From Conchiformibius sp. (GTDB lineage: Bacteria > Pseudomonadota > Gammaproteobacteria > Burkholderiales > Neisseriaceae), in contig JASBYJ010000009.1 in NCBI GenBank assembly GCA_029984035.1, forward strand, positions 23,205 to 87,204: a stretch of 64,000 nucleotides of DNA, in the 5' to 3' direction. Shown here in pieces: positions 33,256-42,022 of this stretch. Positions within the stretch are counted from its first letter, which is position 1. Every line of letters starts with the position of its first letter. The notes under the pieces are model-generated. The model had not been told where the DNA came from. It saw nothing but the letters and a program-made list of their open reading frames with translations, and ran no database searches. The position numbers and the translations under genes were made by a program.

Positions 33256-33648
33256 ATGAACGGTAAATATTACTACGGCACCGGTCGCCGTAAAAGCTCT
33301 GTAGCCCGCGTGTTCCTGCAAAAAGGCAGCGGCCAGATTATTGTAAACGAACGCCCCGTTGACGAATTTTTCTCGCGAGAAACCAGCCGCATGGTTGTGC
33401 GTCAGCCTTTGGTCTTGACTGAAAACTTGGAAGCATTTGATGTTAAAGTCAATGTAACAGGTGGCGGTGAAACTGGTCAGTCTGGTGCTATCCGTCACGG
33501 CATTACCCGTGCTTTGATTGACTATGATGCTGCTTTGAAACCCGCATTGAGCCAAGCGGGTTTTGTTACCCGTGATGCGCGTGAAGTGGAACGTAAAAAA
33601 GCTGGTCTGCGCAAAGCACGCCGTGCTAAACAGTTCTCTAAACGTTAA
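33256..33648 (+). CDS. rpsI: 30S ribosomal protein S9
   Basis: The 130-residue protein starts MNGKYYYGTGRRKSSVARVFLQKGSG and ends ERKKAGLRKARRAKQFSKR, the basic C-terminal tail that reaches the P-site tRNA. It is co-transcribed with rplM, the universal pair. A strong palindromic terminator follows. Confidence 0.98.
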   Translation: MNGKYYYGTGRRKSSVARVFLQKGSGQIIVNERPVDEFFSRETSRMVVRQPLVLTENLEAFDVKVNVTGGGETGQSGAIRHGITRALIDYDAALKPALSQAGFVTRDAREVERKKAGLRKARRAKQFSKR

Positions 33649-33669
33649 TCTGAGAATTCTCAGGAATAC

Positions 33670-33705
33670 AAACCGAATTCCATTAATGGAATTCGGTTTT
33701 CTTTT
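33670..33705 (+). terminator. Terminator of rplM-rpsI
   Basis: A perfect palindrome of 2 x 15 bases (33670-33684 and 33685-33699, arm AAACCGAATTCCATT) is followed by CTTTT. Confidence 0.88.
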
Positions 33706-34368
33706 AGACTATATAAATGAAATCAGTAGATAATTTATATTTGGTGGACTGTATTGTAAGATTTGATTGATGTTACGGTAAACAGATTGTGTAAAACATT
33801 TTTTTCAACGTGATTGTGAGTTTTCAGCAACTTATCGGGAAATATGTATTTTGATTAAATCATATTGCGGTATCAATCTTATTTGGAAAGAGCCATTTGG
33901 AGATTATTTTGGAAATCATCTGAGAATATTTAATATTGCTTCATATGCCAATATTGGATTACATATTGATTGTTTTGAGAAAAATAGATGTTAGCGGATT
34001 ATCGGAGCAATAGTTTGAAATAACGCTATCTCTAAGCATTATGGCTGTATCTGCTAAATTGGAAGATGATATGGTTTCGGCTATCAATTTAGTTGGTAGA
34101 TTTGAAGACAACTTGCATTACCCAATCTGCGGCAATTGCACTACTATGACAGAGTTGTATCCATTGTACCTTTTGTTAAAATGATACTGTGTTATTGTCA
34201 TTAACAGATTAGATATTTTCGTAAAAAATCATTATTTTACAGAATGCTAAATTCTTAAATTTCTTATTATCGGCAGATGGAATTTTTATAAATTCCTGAT
34301 GCTTGCTGCAAAATATCAAAATATGTGATAACGGTTGGAAATAACCGCTATCTTAAGGAATATTCACC
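33706..34368 (+). other. AT-rich gap with two relic-like reading frames
   Basis: This 660-base stretch is much more AT-rich than the flanks. A frame open from 33784 to 33985 lacks a start but reads like protein (FSATYREICILIKSYCG, LIWKEPFGDYFGNHLRIFN, ending CFEKNRC). A second frame at 34041-34184 encodes 47 residues (MAVSAKLEDDMVSAINLVG ... HYPICGNCTTMTELYPLYLLLK). Neither has a recognised family. They may be pieces of one decayed accessory gene. No uptake sequence is seen here, unlike in the rest of the window. Confidence 0.4.
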
Positions 34369-35700
34369 ATGCTGAAAAAATGGCTGGGCAGAATTTTGCC
34401 TAATATAAGAAACCACAAAATCCCGCAAGAACGCTGCGTACACCACCGTATTTCCCTGCCGCTGGACAATCATGCAGCATTAAAAGTGTTGGATGTGCTG
34501 CACAGAGCAGGATTTGAAGCCTATTTAGTCGGAGGAGCCGTGCGCGATATGGTGTGCGGTATCCGTCCGAAAGATTTTGATGTGGCCACAGCAGCCACGC
34601 CCGAACAAGTTCAAAAACTATTCCGCCGCAGCCGCATCATTGGGCGGCGGTTTCGGATTGTGCACGTTTACATCGGCAATGAGATTATAGAAGTCAGCAC
34701 TTTCAGAAGCGGGCGCAAGGTACGACAAAACGAGCATGGGCGAATCATGCACGACAATACCTACGGCACCGTACTACAAGATGCACTGCGCCGCGACTTT
34801 ACCTGCAATGCTTTGTATTACAATCATAAAACTCAAGAAATTTTAGATTTTCACAACGGTTTGGAAGACATCGGCCAACGGCGTTTAGTGATGATAGGTA
34901 ATGCGGCGGAACGCTATCAAGAAGACCCCGTAAGGATTCTCAGGGCTGTCCGTTTGTCAGGGAAACTCGGTTTTACGGCCGACAGAGCTACTGCCGAACC
35001 GATAAGCGATAATCTGCATTTACTCAAAAAAGAACCGTCTGCAAGATTGTTTGACGAAATCGTCAAAATCCTGTTTTCGGGAGCAGCGCTAGGCTGCCTG
35101 AAACAATTCGACACATTGGGAATACGCAAAGGAGTCCATCCTTTACTTGATGCCGTCCGCCGCGCCGCCTCGGATACCGAAAACGGCATTGCCGCTATCG
35201 CCTTAGCCCAAACCGACCGCCGTCTGCAGCAAGGCAAACACGTTTCGATGGCATTTGTTTTGGCTGCATTGTTTTGGCAGGATTTGGAAGAATTATGGCA
35301 ACAAAATCAAGAGCGCGGCATGAGAATTCCTGCCGCCATGAATGCCGCCGTTGCGCGGCTGCGCGACAGATTGGAGCAAGATTGGGGTATTTCCCAACGC
35401 TATTCCGCCGCCATGCGCGAAATTTGGCATTTACAGCCGCAATTTTTGTTCCGACAAGGCAGCCGCCCTTTCAGGCTGCTGGCGCAGCCGCGCTTCCGTG
35501 CCGCTTATGATTTTCTGCTGTTGCGTACCCAAGCAGGCAAGGTAGAGCAGGAAATTGCCGATTGGTGGACGGTATTCCAACACGCTGATGCGGAGACCAA
35601 AGAGCAGATGGTACGCGCACAAGCCGATTCGCAAACTGCCGAGAAAAAGAGCAAACACCGTCGTTCGCGCCGCAGAAAAAAGACGGCGGAAGTGCAATAA
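34369..35700 (+). CDS. pcnB: Poly(A) polymerase I (PcnB)
   Basis: PcnB adds 3' poly(A) tails that promote RNA decay. The nucleotidyltransferase core is clear: GFEAYLVGGAVRDMVCGIRPKDFDVATAATPEQV (about 47-80) with the catalytic DFD, then RRDFTCNALYYN and the RNA-binding DPVRILRAVRLSGKLGF. RRSRIIGRRFRIVHV is the PcnB-type signature distinguishing it from CCA-adding enzymes. The basic C-terminus (KKSKHRRSRRRKKTAEVQ) is typical. The length of 443 is normal. An uptake sequence gives LGCLKQ. Confidence 0.93.
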   Translation: MLKKWLGRILPNIRNHKIPQERCVHHRISLPLDNHAALKVLDVLHRAGFEAYLVGGAVRDMVCGIRPKDFDVATAATPEQVQKLFRRSRIIGRRFRIVHVYIGNEIIEVSTFRSGRKVRQNEHGRIMHDNTYGTVLQDALRRDFTCNALYYNHKTQEILDFHNGLEDIGQRRLVMIGNAAERYQEDPVRILRAVRLSGKLGFTADRATAEPISDNLHLLKKEPSARLFDEIVKILFSGAALGCLKQFDTLGIRKGVHPLLDAVRRAASDTENGIAAIALAQTDRRLQQGKHVSMAFVLAALFWQDLEELWQQNQERGMRIPAAMNAAVARLRDRLEQDWGISQRYSAAMREIWHLQPQFLFRQGSRPFRLLAQPRFRAAYDFLLLRTQAGKVEQEIADWWTVFQHADAETKEQMVRAQADSQTAEKKSKHRRSRRRKKTAEVQ

Positions 35701-35710
35701 ATTTATACAA

Positions 35711-35744
35711 ACAGGCTGCCTGAAAAGCTTTTCAGGCAGCCTGT
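35711..35744 (+). terminator. Inverted-DUS terminator of pcnB
   Basis: A perfect 34-base palindrome: ACAGGCTGCCTGAAAAG followed by its complement. It lies 10 bases after the pcnB stop. Confidence 0.82.
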
Positions 35745-36053
35745 TGCATGATTGGAGCCATTCCTAATTTTTTCTAAAATAGAATAACCGGTTTTGTAGC
35801 CGATAGGACGAGAAATCTGCCTATAAATCCGTGAGTCAGCAGATTGAAAGAGAGATATATGGTGGCAGTACTGTATGTGTGCCAACAAAGCAAGGACTAA
35901 AAGCGATTGGGATTAGTCAGCGGATTAGGGTCTATCAATAAAGTCATTTGTAGCGGAATGTTAGAGGAGTGTGCGGTTAATGTACACAAGCCGACATATG
36001 GAATTACTTGAGTGGTGTGTTTGATTGACACCATTCTGTTTAGGTAAAAGCCG
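35745..36053. other. Gap between pcnB and the 49-residue ORF
   Basis: No intact gene is seen. A plus-strand frame near 35900-36010 reads KRLGLVSGLGSINKVICSGMLEECAVNVHKPTYGIT and then stops; it may be a relic. The DNA is AT-rich. Confidence 0.4.
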
Positions 36054-36203
36054 ATGGATAAAACAGCGTATTACTATCAACCGGGTTTAAGACTCGATAT
36101 TAAAAACGCCAGATTAAGCGATTTATATTCTATAAGCGCTTATGATAAGGCTAACGTAGTTCTGTTCTTTCAAAGCATTGATAAAACCAAAGCCTTAATT
36201 TGA
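36054..36203 (+). CDS. Possible 49-residue small protein
   Basis: ATG 36054, with AGG eight bases upstream, opens 49 codons: MDKTAYYYQPGLRLDIKNAR, then LSDLYSISAYDKANVVLFFQ and SIDKTKALI. The composition is protein-like and no signal peptide is seen. I do not recognise it. Its last nine residues (SIDKTKALI) and 26 bases of DNA are identical to a segment in the broken gene at 9384-9791. The stop codon lies within the loop region of the terminator at 36183-36221. Confidence 0.45.
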   Translation: MDKTAYYYQPGLRLDIKNARLSDLYSISAYDKANVVLFFQSIDKTKALI

Positions 36204-36221
36204 ACGCTAGGCTTTGGTTTT
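36183..36221. terminator. Bidirectional terminator
   Basis: AAAACCAAAGCC (36183-36194) and GGCTTTGGTTTT (36210-36221) are perfect complements with a 15-base loop. It serves the 49-residue ORF on the plus strand and the lipoprotein gene on the minus strand. The left arm lies in the 26-base block shared with 9556-9581. Confidence 0.8.
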
Positions 36222-36226
36222 GCAGT

Positions 36227-36679
36227 TTAAGGTTGTGTAGGGGCGACGTGGACATCGGAAACGACTTGTCCTTTTTCATCAATTTTTTGCAACCGAATGA
36301 TGCGTCCGTCTTTATATAAGATTCGGCTCATCACGCTGCCGTCATTGCGATAGCCTGTTGACCAGCCCTGCGCGAACCCTTCTTTGAGCGGCGTATGGGA
36401 CTGCAATTTGCCATTGGGATAGTACACGTCAGCGTAATCATCAAGCAAACCGTTGCGCACGACGGTTTTCATATAGCGTCCATTGCTGGCATGAATGGTT
36501 TGTTCGCCTTCTGTCATATCTGCGAGCGCTCGTTGCGGTTTGAGAGGCGTTAGGCTGGTTTCGACAGGGCGTGCATAATCTGGCGTGAGTGCTCTGATGC
36601 TTGGGGTGTAGATTTCTGAGATTTGAGCGCAGCCGTGTAATAGGATAAATGCGCTAAGAAGACAGAAATGTTTCATCAA
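36227..36679 (-). CDS. Lipoprotein with YwqK/MORN-like repeats
   Basis: The 150-residue product has a lipoprotein signal with lipobox LLHGC (Cys17). From about residue 75 it shows repeats of the type NGLLDDYADVYYPNGKLQSHTPLKEGFAQGWSTGYRNDGSVMSRILYKDGRI, which match the MORN-2/YwqK toxin-antitoxin-like pattern common in outer-membrane lipoproteins. Function is unknown. The gene is followed by the shared terminator. Confidence 0.65.
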   Translation of the reverse strand: MMKHFCLLSAFILLHGCAQISEIYTPSIRALTPDYARPVETSLTPLKPQRALADMTEGEQTIHASNGRYMKTVVRNGLLDDYADVYYPNGKLQSHTPLKEGFAQGWSTGYRNDGSVMSRILYKDGRIIRLQKIDEKGQVVSDVHVAPTQP

Positions 36680-36739
36680 TTTCCTTGATGTGTATTGAGA
36701 AAATCCTTTGCAAAGGCGAAGGGGATGTTTAAGAAAGTT

Positions 36740-37144
36740 CTAATTTGTGTTCAAGATAATGAATATCCATGCTGCCTGCGCGTAGGGTTCATCATTGAAT
36801 AATTTTTGATGCAAAGAAATATCGGTTTCAATACCTTCAATCACGGTTTCGGATAGCGCGACTTGCATTCTAACAATCGCGGTATCACGGTCTTCGCCCC
36901 AAGTGACGATTCGGCCAATTGTTGAATCATAGTGGGACTTTATAACCCGCTGTATAAATGAGCTTCCACGCGTACCCCTAAAACCGCCGGGTGCATAGAA
37001 TTCATTCATTTTCCCGGGGGAAGGAATAAAGGTTCTCGGGTTTCCTGCATTGATACGGCATCCGATCGCATGATTTTTGATATGAATATCTTCCTGCTTG
37101 CTAAGAAAACGGTAATTCTGCGGCAATACGCAGTTGTTGCGCAC
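36740..37144 (-). pseudogene. C-terminal fragment of biotin carboxylase (accC relic)
   Basis: The frame encodes KQEDIHIKNHAIGCRINAGNP, RTFIPSPGKMNEFYAPGGF and, further on, YDSTIGRIVTWGEDRDTAIVRM and ALSETVIEGIETDISLHQKL. This is the C-terminal domain of AccC, whose full length is about 450 residues. The catalytic ATP-grasp part is missing, the normally conserved ECRINAEDP reads GCRINAGNP, and the end has drifted. It cannot be a working carboxylase. An intact accC should exist elsewhere, because the enzyme is essential for fatty-acid synthesis. Confidence 0.85.
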
Positions 37145-37181
37145 ATCCCATGCCTGTAACTATTTCTGTTTGTACTTGCCG

Positions 37182-38441
37182 CTATGCCCTACGTTCCAAT
37201 ACGGCGCAGAAAAAGCCGTCCGTGTGGTGTACTGCCGTATCCAATTGCAGATACTGACCTGTATTCAAAGGAATTTTTTGCGAGGCAAGCAAAGCGGCGC
37301 AATCCGATAGTGCAAACTGCGGATGTTCGGATAGAAAACGTTCGATTTGTTGTCCGTTTTCTTCAGGCAGGATGCTGCAAGTGGCATATACCAGGCGTCC
37401 GCCTGCCCGCACCAATTCGGATGCTGCCTGTAAAATACCGTATTGCTGCTGCAACAAGTTGTCCAAACTTCCGGCGGACTGGCGGTATTTCAAATCGGGA
37501 TTGCGCCGTAGCGTGCCCAGTCCCGAGCAGGGTGCGTCCACCAGGACGCGGTCTGCTTTGCCGTATAGTTTGCGCAAACGGTTGTCGTGCTCTGAATCGA
37601 TGCGTTCGATACGGATATTGTCCAACCCTGCGCGTATCGCTCGGGGTTTGAGATTGGCAAGGCGTTTGTCGGATATGTCGAACGCATAAATTTGTCCTTT
37701 GTTCGCCATCTGCGCGCCCAATGCCAGCGTTTTACCGCCTGCACCCGCGCAAAAATCCACTATCGTTTCGCCGCGTTTGGGCTGCACCAGACACGCCAGC
37801 AATTGGCTGCCTTCGTCTTGAACTTCCAAAGTCCCGTCTAAAAACAGGGGGTGTTTGTTTAATGCCGGTTTGTTGTCGAAACGGATACCGTTTGGGGCAA
37901 ACGGTGTGGCGGACACGCCGGTAAATTCCTGTTGCAGTCGGGCTAATATTTTGTCGCGCTTGCCTTTCAGGGTATTGACGCGTACATCCAGAGGGGCTGC
38001 CTGAAGCATGCTGCGGCCGAAATGCAGAATGTCTGTTTCGCTAAAATGCACCTGCATTCTTTCCAAAAGCCATTGCGGCAATTCTGCGGCAGTGTTCAGG
38101 CTGCCTGAAAACTCTTCTTTCCGCGCTTTGAGCGCGCTGAGAAAGTTTATGTTTTCCCCGTCCAACCATTCTTTCAGGCTGCCTACGCTGATGCCGCGCC
38201 CCAATACCAAGGCCGCCAATGCGGCGCGGCGGGTGTCGTTCGGCGGTTGCGGCAGCACGGCCGAAATTTTTTGGTAATGACGCAATGCGGCAAATGCGGT
38301 TTCGGCAATTTCGGCGCGGTCTTGCCGCCCTAAAGCGCGGTGCTGCCTGAAATAGGCGGATAAAACGGCATCAGCAGGCTGCCTGAAAGTGAAAATGTCC
38401 GAGAGCACGGAGGCGGTGTGGTCGAGTTGGAAAGGGGTCAT
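37182..38441 (-). CDS. rsmB: 16S rRNA m5C967 methyltransferase RsmB
   Basis: RsmB methylates C967 of 16S rRNA. The N-terminal 130 residues are the NusB-like RNA-binding domain. The methyltransferase part has VDFCAGAGGKTLALGAQM, VLVDAPCSGLGTLRRNPDLKYRQ (first catalytic Cys) and LVYATCSILPEENGQQIERFL (second Cys). The length of 419 is normal. hscB ends 28 bases upstream, so the two are probably one transcript. Several uptake sequences are embedded (FSGSLNT, VGSLKEW, FRQPAD). Confidence 0.95.
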   Translation of the reverse strand: MTPFQLDHTASVLSDIFTFRQPADAVLSAYFRQHRALGRQDRAEIAETAFAALRHYQKISAVLPQPPNDTRRAALAALVLGRGISVGSLKEWLDGENINFLSALKARKEEFSGSLNTAAELPQWLLERMQVHFSETDILHFGRSMLQAAPLDVRVNTLKGKRDKILARLQQEFTGVSATPFAPNGIRFDNKPALNKHPLFLDGTLEVQDEGSQLLACLVQPKRGETIVDFCAGAGGKTLALGAQMANKGQIYAFDISDKRLANLKPRAIRAGLDNIRIERIDSEHDNRLRKLYGKADRVLVDAPCSGLGTLRRNPDLKYRQSAGSLDNLLQQQYGILQAASELVRAGGRLVYATCSILPEENGQQIERFLSEHPQFALSDCAALLASQKIPLNTGQYLQLDTAVHHTDGFFCAVLERRA

Positions 38442-38469
38442 GGCGTGTACCGTACAACAAAATGCGTAT

Positions 38470-38967
38470 TTAAACCGAGCAGGCGGCGATTTCCCGGCGC
38501 AATTTATCCAGAAAGCGTCCTTTGCGGACGGTTTGTGCCGCTTCGTTCAGGCAGCCTTCGTCAAACTGCTGCTGTAAATGTGTATATAAAATGTTTTGTT
38601 CCGCAGCAATTTGATTGTCCAAATGATTCAGAGCGGCAGCGTTTTCCCGTGCATCGTCCAACATTTCGCGCCATTGCATTTGCTGCATCAGAAAGTCGGG
38701 GGCAAAGGAAGTGTGTTCGGGAGCATCGGCGTCTATGCCTTGTTGCGACAATAATGCCGCCGCACGGTTGAGCGGATGCTTCACCGTTTCATAGGCTTGG
38801 TTTAAGGCCGCCGCCATCATCACCGCCTGTTTTTGTTCGAATGCCGATGCGGCGGCGAAACGGTCGGGATGGAAACGCGCCGCCAAAGTGCGGTAGCGTT
38901 CCGTGATGAGACGGTCGTCCTGACGGAATGTTTCAGGCAGGCCTAATAAGGCGAAAGGTGAATTCAT
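38470..38967 (-). CDS. hscB: Fe-S cluster co-chaperone HscB
   Basis: HscB is the J-domain partner of HscA that delivers IscU for Fe-S cluster transfer. The start at MNSPFALLGLPETFRQDDRLI is fixed by family comparison. The J-domain HPD motif is in AARFHPDRFA (about residue 38), and the C-terminal three-helix bundle follows. The length of 165 is normal. Other isc genes are not beside it here. Confidence 0.93.
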   Translation of the reverse strand: MNSPFALLGLPETFRQDDRLITERYRTLAARFHPDRFAAASAFEQKQAVMMAAALNQAYETVKHPLNRAAALLSQQGIDADAPEHTSFAPDFLMQQMQWREMLDDARENAAALNHLDNQIAAEQNILYTHLQQQFDEGCLNEAAQTVRKGRFLDKLRREIAACSV

Positions 38968-39079
38968 AGCTGTTTGACAGATGGAAGCAGTTAATCTCCG
39001 TATTGTAATCCAAGTAGGTTTTTTTGACAGAATCAAGGCTTGTGCTATATTCACGGTTTTTATTCACAAGGAGAATGCC

Positions 39080-39604
39080 GTGCGTATTTGGAAAACCGTT
39101 TTAGCCGTTTCTCTTGCCGCCTGCTGCCTGAATGCCGCAGCTAAGGACAATATGAGTTTGCCCGGTGATGCGGGCGGTGTGCATGGACAAGCGGCAAACG
39201 AACCATCGCTTTTGTCTGCTCCTAAGCCCAATGTTTATTTTGTAGGCAATGACAAACAAGGCGGCGGTGAAGTGTTTCTTTCCGGTAAGCGTTATTACCG
39301 CCGTGCGCTGAATGAAAAAATGTGTTGGGTTGCGGAAAATCTGCCGCCGTTTCGCCAATATTCGGTTACCGAGACTTTCACCAGTCCGCCCGGAGGTATG
39401 TTTATGGCACCTAACGCGATAACCATGAGTAATCATGACCGTAGCCGCCATACGCTGATGTGGCAAATGAACTCGGGCGAACAAGGCGTGCTGTCGCAAT
39501 GCTGGGGATTTGAAAACAGCGACCCTTCCGGCCAGTTCCGTTTGGAATTGGATTTCGGAACGGATTCCGTTCAAGCCAAACCGTTTGAATTTGAATTGCA
39601 GTAA
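39080..39604 (+). CDS. Secreted hypothetical protein
   Basis: The GTG at 39080 follows AAGGAGA with correct spacing. The 174 residues start with a signal peptide MRIWKTVLAVSLAACCLNAAAKDN, so the product is periplasmic or surface-exposed. It contains a Cys pair in the mature part (EKMCWVAENL and LSQCWGFEN) and conserved-looking NHDRSRHTLMWQMNSGEQG. I do not recognise a family. A degenerate uptake sequence (CTGCTGCCTGAATG) overlaps the signal peptide. Confidence 0.7.
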   Translation: MRIWKTVLAVSLAACCLNAAAKDNMSLPGDAGGVHGQAANEPSLLSAPKPNVYFVGNDKQGGGEVFLSGKRYYRRALNEKMCWVAENLPPFRQYSVTETFTSPPGGMFMAPNAITMSNHDRSRHTLMWQMNSGEQGVLSQCWGFENSDPSGQFRLELDFGTDSVQAKPFEFELQ

Positions 39605-39703
39605 ACGAGACAGCAATCTGCTTCATTTTTTCAGGCAGCTTATATCTGAGCATAGCGTCATATATGCAGCCTGAACATTTTTCCCACTTTACGGAGACAC
39701 CAT

Positions 39704-40294
39704 ATGTTTAAAAAATGGCTTGCCGCATTGGCTTTGATAACGTCTATTTCCGCGCTCAGCGGCTGCGGCTACAACACTATGCAAACCCAAGACGAAGCGG
39801 CCAATGCCGCTTGGTCTGAAGTATTGAACCAATACCAACGCCGCGCCGATTTGATTCCCAATCTGGTCAACAGTGTCAAAGGCTATGCCAAACACGAAGA
39901 AGAAGTGTTTACCCGCGTTACCGAAGCACGAAGCAGAGTAGGCAATATGCAGCTTTCCGCCGAAGATGCCGCCGACCCGGAAAAAGTGAAACAATTCCAA
40001 CAGGCGCAAGGCGAATTGGGCAGCGCACTGTCCCGTTTGCTGCTGGTTGCCGAAAATTATCCCCAATTGAAAGCAGACCAGAATTTCCGCGATTTGCAGG
40101 CTCAATTGGAAGGTACGGAAAACCGCATTTCCCTTGCCCGCAACAACTACATCAAAGCGGTGCAAACCTACAACACTACCATCCGTCAGTTTCCCGAAAA
40201 CCTGACGGCCAAAATCTTCGGCATGAAAACCCGCGCCAATTTCAGCGTAGAGAACGAAGCAGCCGTTTCCACTGCACCCAAAGTGGAATTTTAA
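39704..40294 (+). CDS. lemA: LemA family lipoprotein
   Basis: LemA proteins are small membrane-anchored helical proteins of unclear role. The 196 residues show a lipoprotein signal with lipobox LSGC (Cys21) and the core NAAWSEVLNQYQRRADLIPNLVNSVKGYAKHEEEVFTRVTEARS, typical of the family. The C-terminus FNTTIRQFPENLTAKIFGMK-type motif is seen as YNTTIRQFPENL. Two TPM-domain genes follow, the usual LemA companions. Confidence 0.93.
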   Translation: MFKKWLAALALITSISALSGCGYNTMQTQDEAANAAWSEVLNQYQRRADLIPNLVNSVKGYAKHEEEVFTRVTEARSRVGNMQLSAEDAADPEKVKQFQQAQGELGSALSRLLLVAENYPQLKADQNFRDLQAQLEGTENRISLARNNYIKAVQTYNTTIRQFPENLTAKIFGMKTRANFSVENEAAVSTAPKVEF

Positions 40295-40463
40295 GGCGCA
40301 TTCGCGGGTAAACGCCGCAGCTGCTTTCAGGCAGCCCGGAAGCGGACAGCGTTTGCTCTGACGATGCATGCCAAGATGGTGCGGCAGAGCGGCTTGACAG
40401 CCGTTCTGCCTTTCCCTTGCATTTTTCAGGCAGGCTGCCTGAAGCCCGAATATAAGGAAAGCC

Positions 40464-41357
40464 ATGTTGTCCCTGATACAACGCTTGGGTACATTTATCG
40501 CCGCCCTGCTGTTTAGCAGCTGGCTGTTTGCCGCTGATTTGGCAGCCATTCCGGCATTGACCGCGCCGGTTATGGATACGGCACACATGATGCAGCCGCA
40601 AGCCCGTGAAGAACTCAATCAATATTTACTGCAATACAGCCGTGAAAAAGGCAGCCAGATTGTCATTCTCACTGTGCCGGCCATCGCCCCCGAAACTCCG
40701 TTTAATTATGCCGCCCGCGTGATGGAACAATGGAAAATCGGCCGCTCCAACCTGCATGACGGCGTATTGCTGCTGCTGGTGCGTGACGAACGGAAAACCC
40801 ATCTTGCCGTTGGCAGAGGCTTGGAAGGAGCTATTCCCGATGTGTATGCCAAGCGGATTTTAGAAGATGTATTACGTCCTTATTTGCGGGACGGTCAAAC
40901 CGAGCAAGGTATTTTCGCCGCTACGGCACAAATTGAAAAATTGATTGCAGGAGAAAAGCTGCCTGAACCCACGCCCGAAACTTACGGCGAAGCACTGGCA
41001 AACAGTTTGATTATCCTGCTGACGCTGCCGTTTATTATGGGCGGCTTTTTAAAAACCGTGTTCGGGCGGACGCTTGGCAGCTTGCTGACGGGCGGCGTGA
41101 TGTTCGGTGCGGCGACATTATTTGGTTGCGGGCCGTTTATTGCTGTTATTGCGGCACTTGTCGGCGCGGCAGTTGCTTTTACTCTTGGTTCTGCCGCATT
41201 TGTCTCCGGCAATATGGGAGACGGAGGACATTTCGGCGGAAGAGGCAGAGGTGGCTGGAGCGGCGGCGGTTTCGGCGGGGGAGGCTTCGGAGGAGGCGGC
41301 GGTTTCAGTGGCGGCGGCGGCGGTTTCGGCGGCGGCGGTGCATCAGGAGGCTGGTAA
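40464..41357 (+). CDS. TPM-domain membrane protein with Gly-rich tail (YgcG type)
   Basis: The 297 residues comprise a signal peptide (1-22), a TPM domain (DUF477; about 30-165: VMDTAHMMQPQAREELNQYLLQYSREKGSQIVILTV, GRGLEGAIPDVYAKRIL), two or three membrane helices (about 178-250) and a Gly/Phe/Ser-rich tail of about 40 residues (GGFGGGGFGGGGGFSGG). TPM domains face the periplasm and occur in proteins linked to membrane-protein turnover, as in Psb32/TLP18.3. An uptake sequence ends 15 bases before the start. Confidence 0.9.
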   Translation: MLSLIQRLGTFIAALLFSSWLFAADLAAIPALTAPVMDTAHMMQPQAREELNQYLLQYSREKGSQIVILTVPAIAPETPFNYAARVMEQWKIGRSNLHDGVLLLLVRDERKTHLAVGRGLEGAIPDVYAKRILEDVLRPYLRDGQTEQGIFAATAQIEKLIAGEKLPEPTPETYGEALANSLIILLTLPFIMGGFLKTVFGRTLGSLLTGGVMFGAATLFGCGPFIAVIAALVGAAVAFTLGSAAFVSGNMGDGGHFGGRGRGGWSGGGFGGGGFGGGGGFSGGGGGFGGGGASGGW

Positions 41358-41867
41358 ATGGAACAAAACAGATTCAAACGTTTATGGCAACACTGGCTGC
41401 ATCCCCGCCAGCGTGTGGAACACTATTTCCCAACCGAAGATTTGAAACGCATCAGCGAACAAATCGGATTATCCGAGCAGAACCATCAAGGTCAAATCCG
41501 TTTTGTCATTGAATCACGCTACGCTTCCTCTGCCGTGCTAAACCGCTTGGACACACGCACCCGCGCGCGCCAGTGGTTCGGTGAATTGGGTATCTGGGAT
41601 ACCGAGCTCAACAGCGGTGTATTGGTCTATATTTCATTTGCCGACCATGCGGTAGAAATTGTTGCCGACAGGGGGATAGCTGCTAAAGTGGCAACAGAAA
41701 CATGGCAGCAAATCTGTCAAAATATGCTGGTGTATTTCAAGCGGAACGAGTTTGTTGCAGGTTTGGAGCAGGGATTAAAGGAGATTTCCATTGTGTTGAC
41801 GGAATATTTTCCAAGAAATATACCGGCTTCGATTGATGAACTGCCTAATGATGTGATATTGCGGTAA
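41358..41867 (+). CDS. Second TPM-domain protein
   Basis: The ATG directly abuts the stop of the previous gene. The 169-residue protein has no signal peptide and carries a diverged TPM domain (EDLKRISEQIGLSEQNHQGQIRFVIESRY ... RARQWFGELGIWDTELNSGVLVYISFADHAVEIVADRGIAAKV). The lemA-TPM-TPM order is common in proteobacteria, and the three products are thought to act together. Confidence 0.9.
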   Translation: MEQNRFKRLWQHWLHPRQRVEHYFPTEDLKRISEQIGLSEQNHQGQIRFVIESRYASSAVLNRLDTRTRARQWFGELGIWDTELNSGVLVYISFADHAVEIVADRGIAAKVATETWQQICQNMLVYFKRNEFVAGLEQGLKEISIVLTEYFPRNIPASIDELPNDVILR

Positions 41868-42022
41868 AGCGTTTTGTTTATAGTGGGACTTTGCCGCGAA
41901 TGGTTCCCGTCGGCAGCGAACTGACTCATACTGGTTCCAAATAGACAAAATTTTGTGTTGTTGCCGGAATTTGCGTCCGAGTGATTGGGTTTTATTTGTT
42001 TTTATTTATGTTGTTCCTTAAT

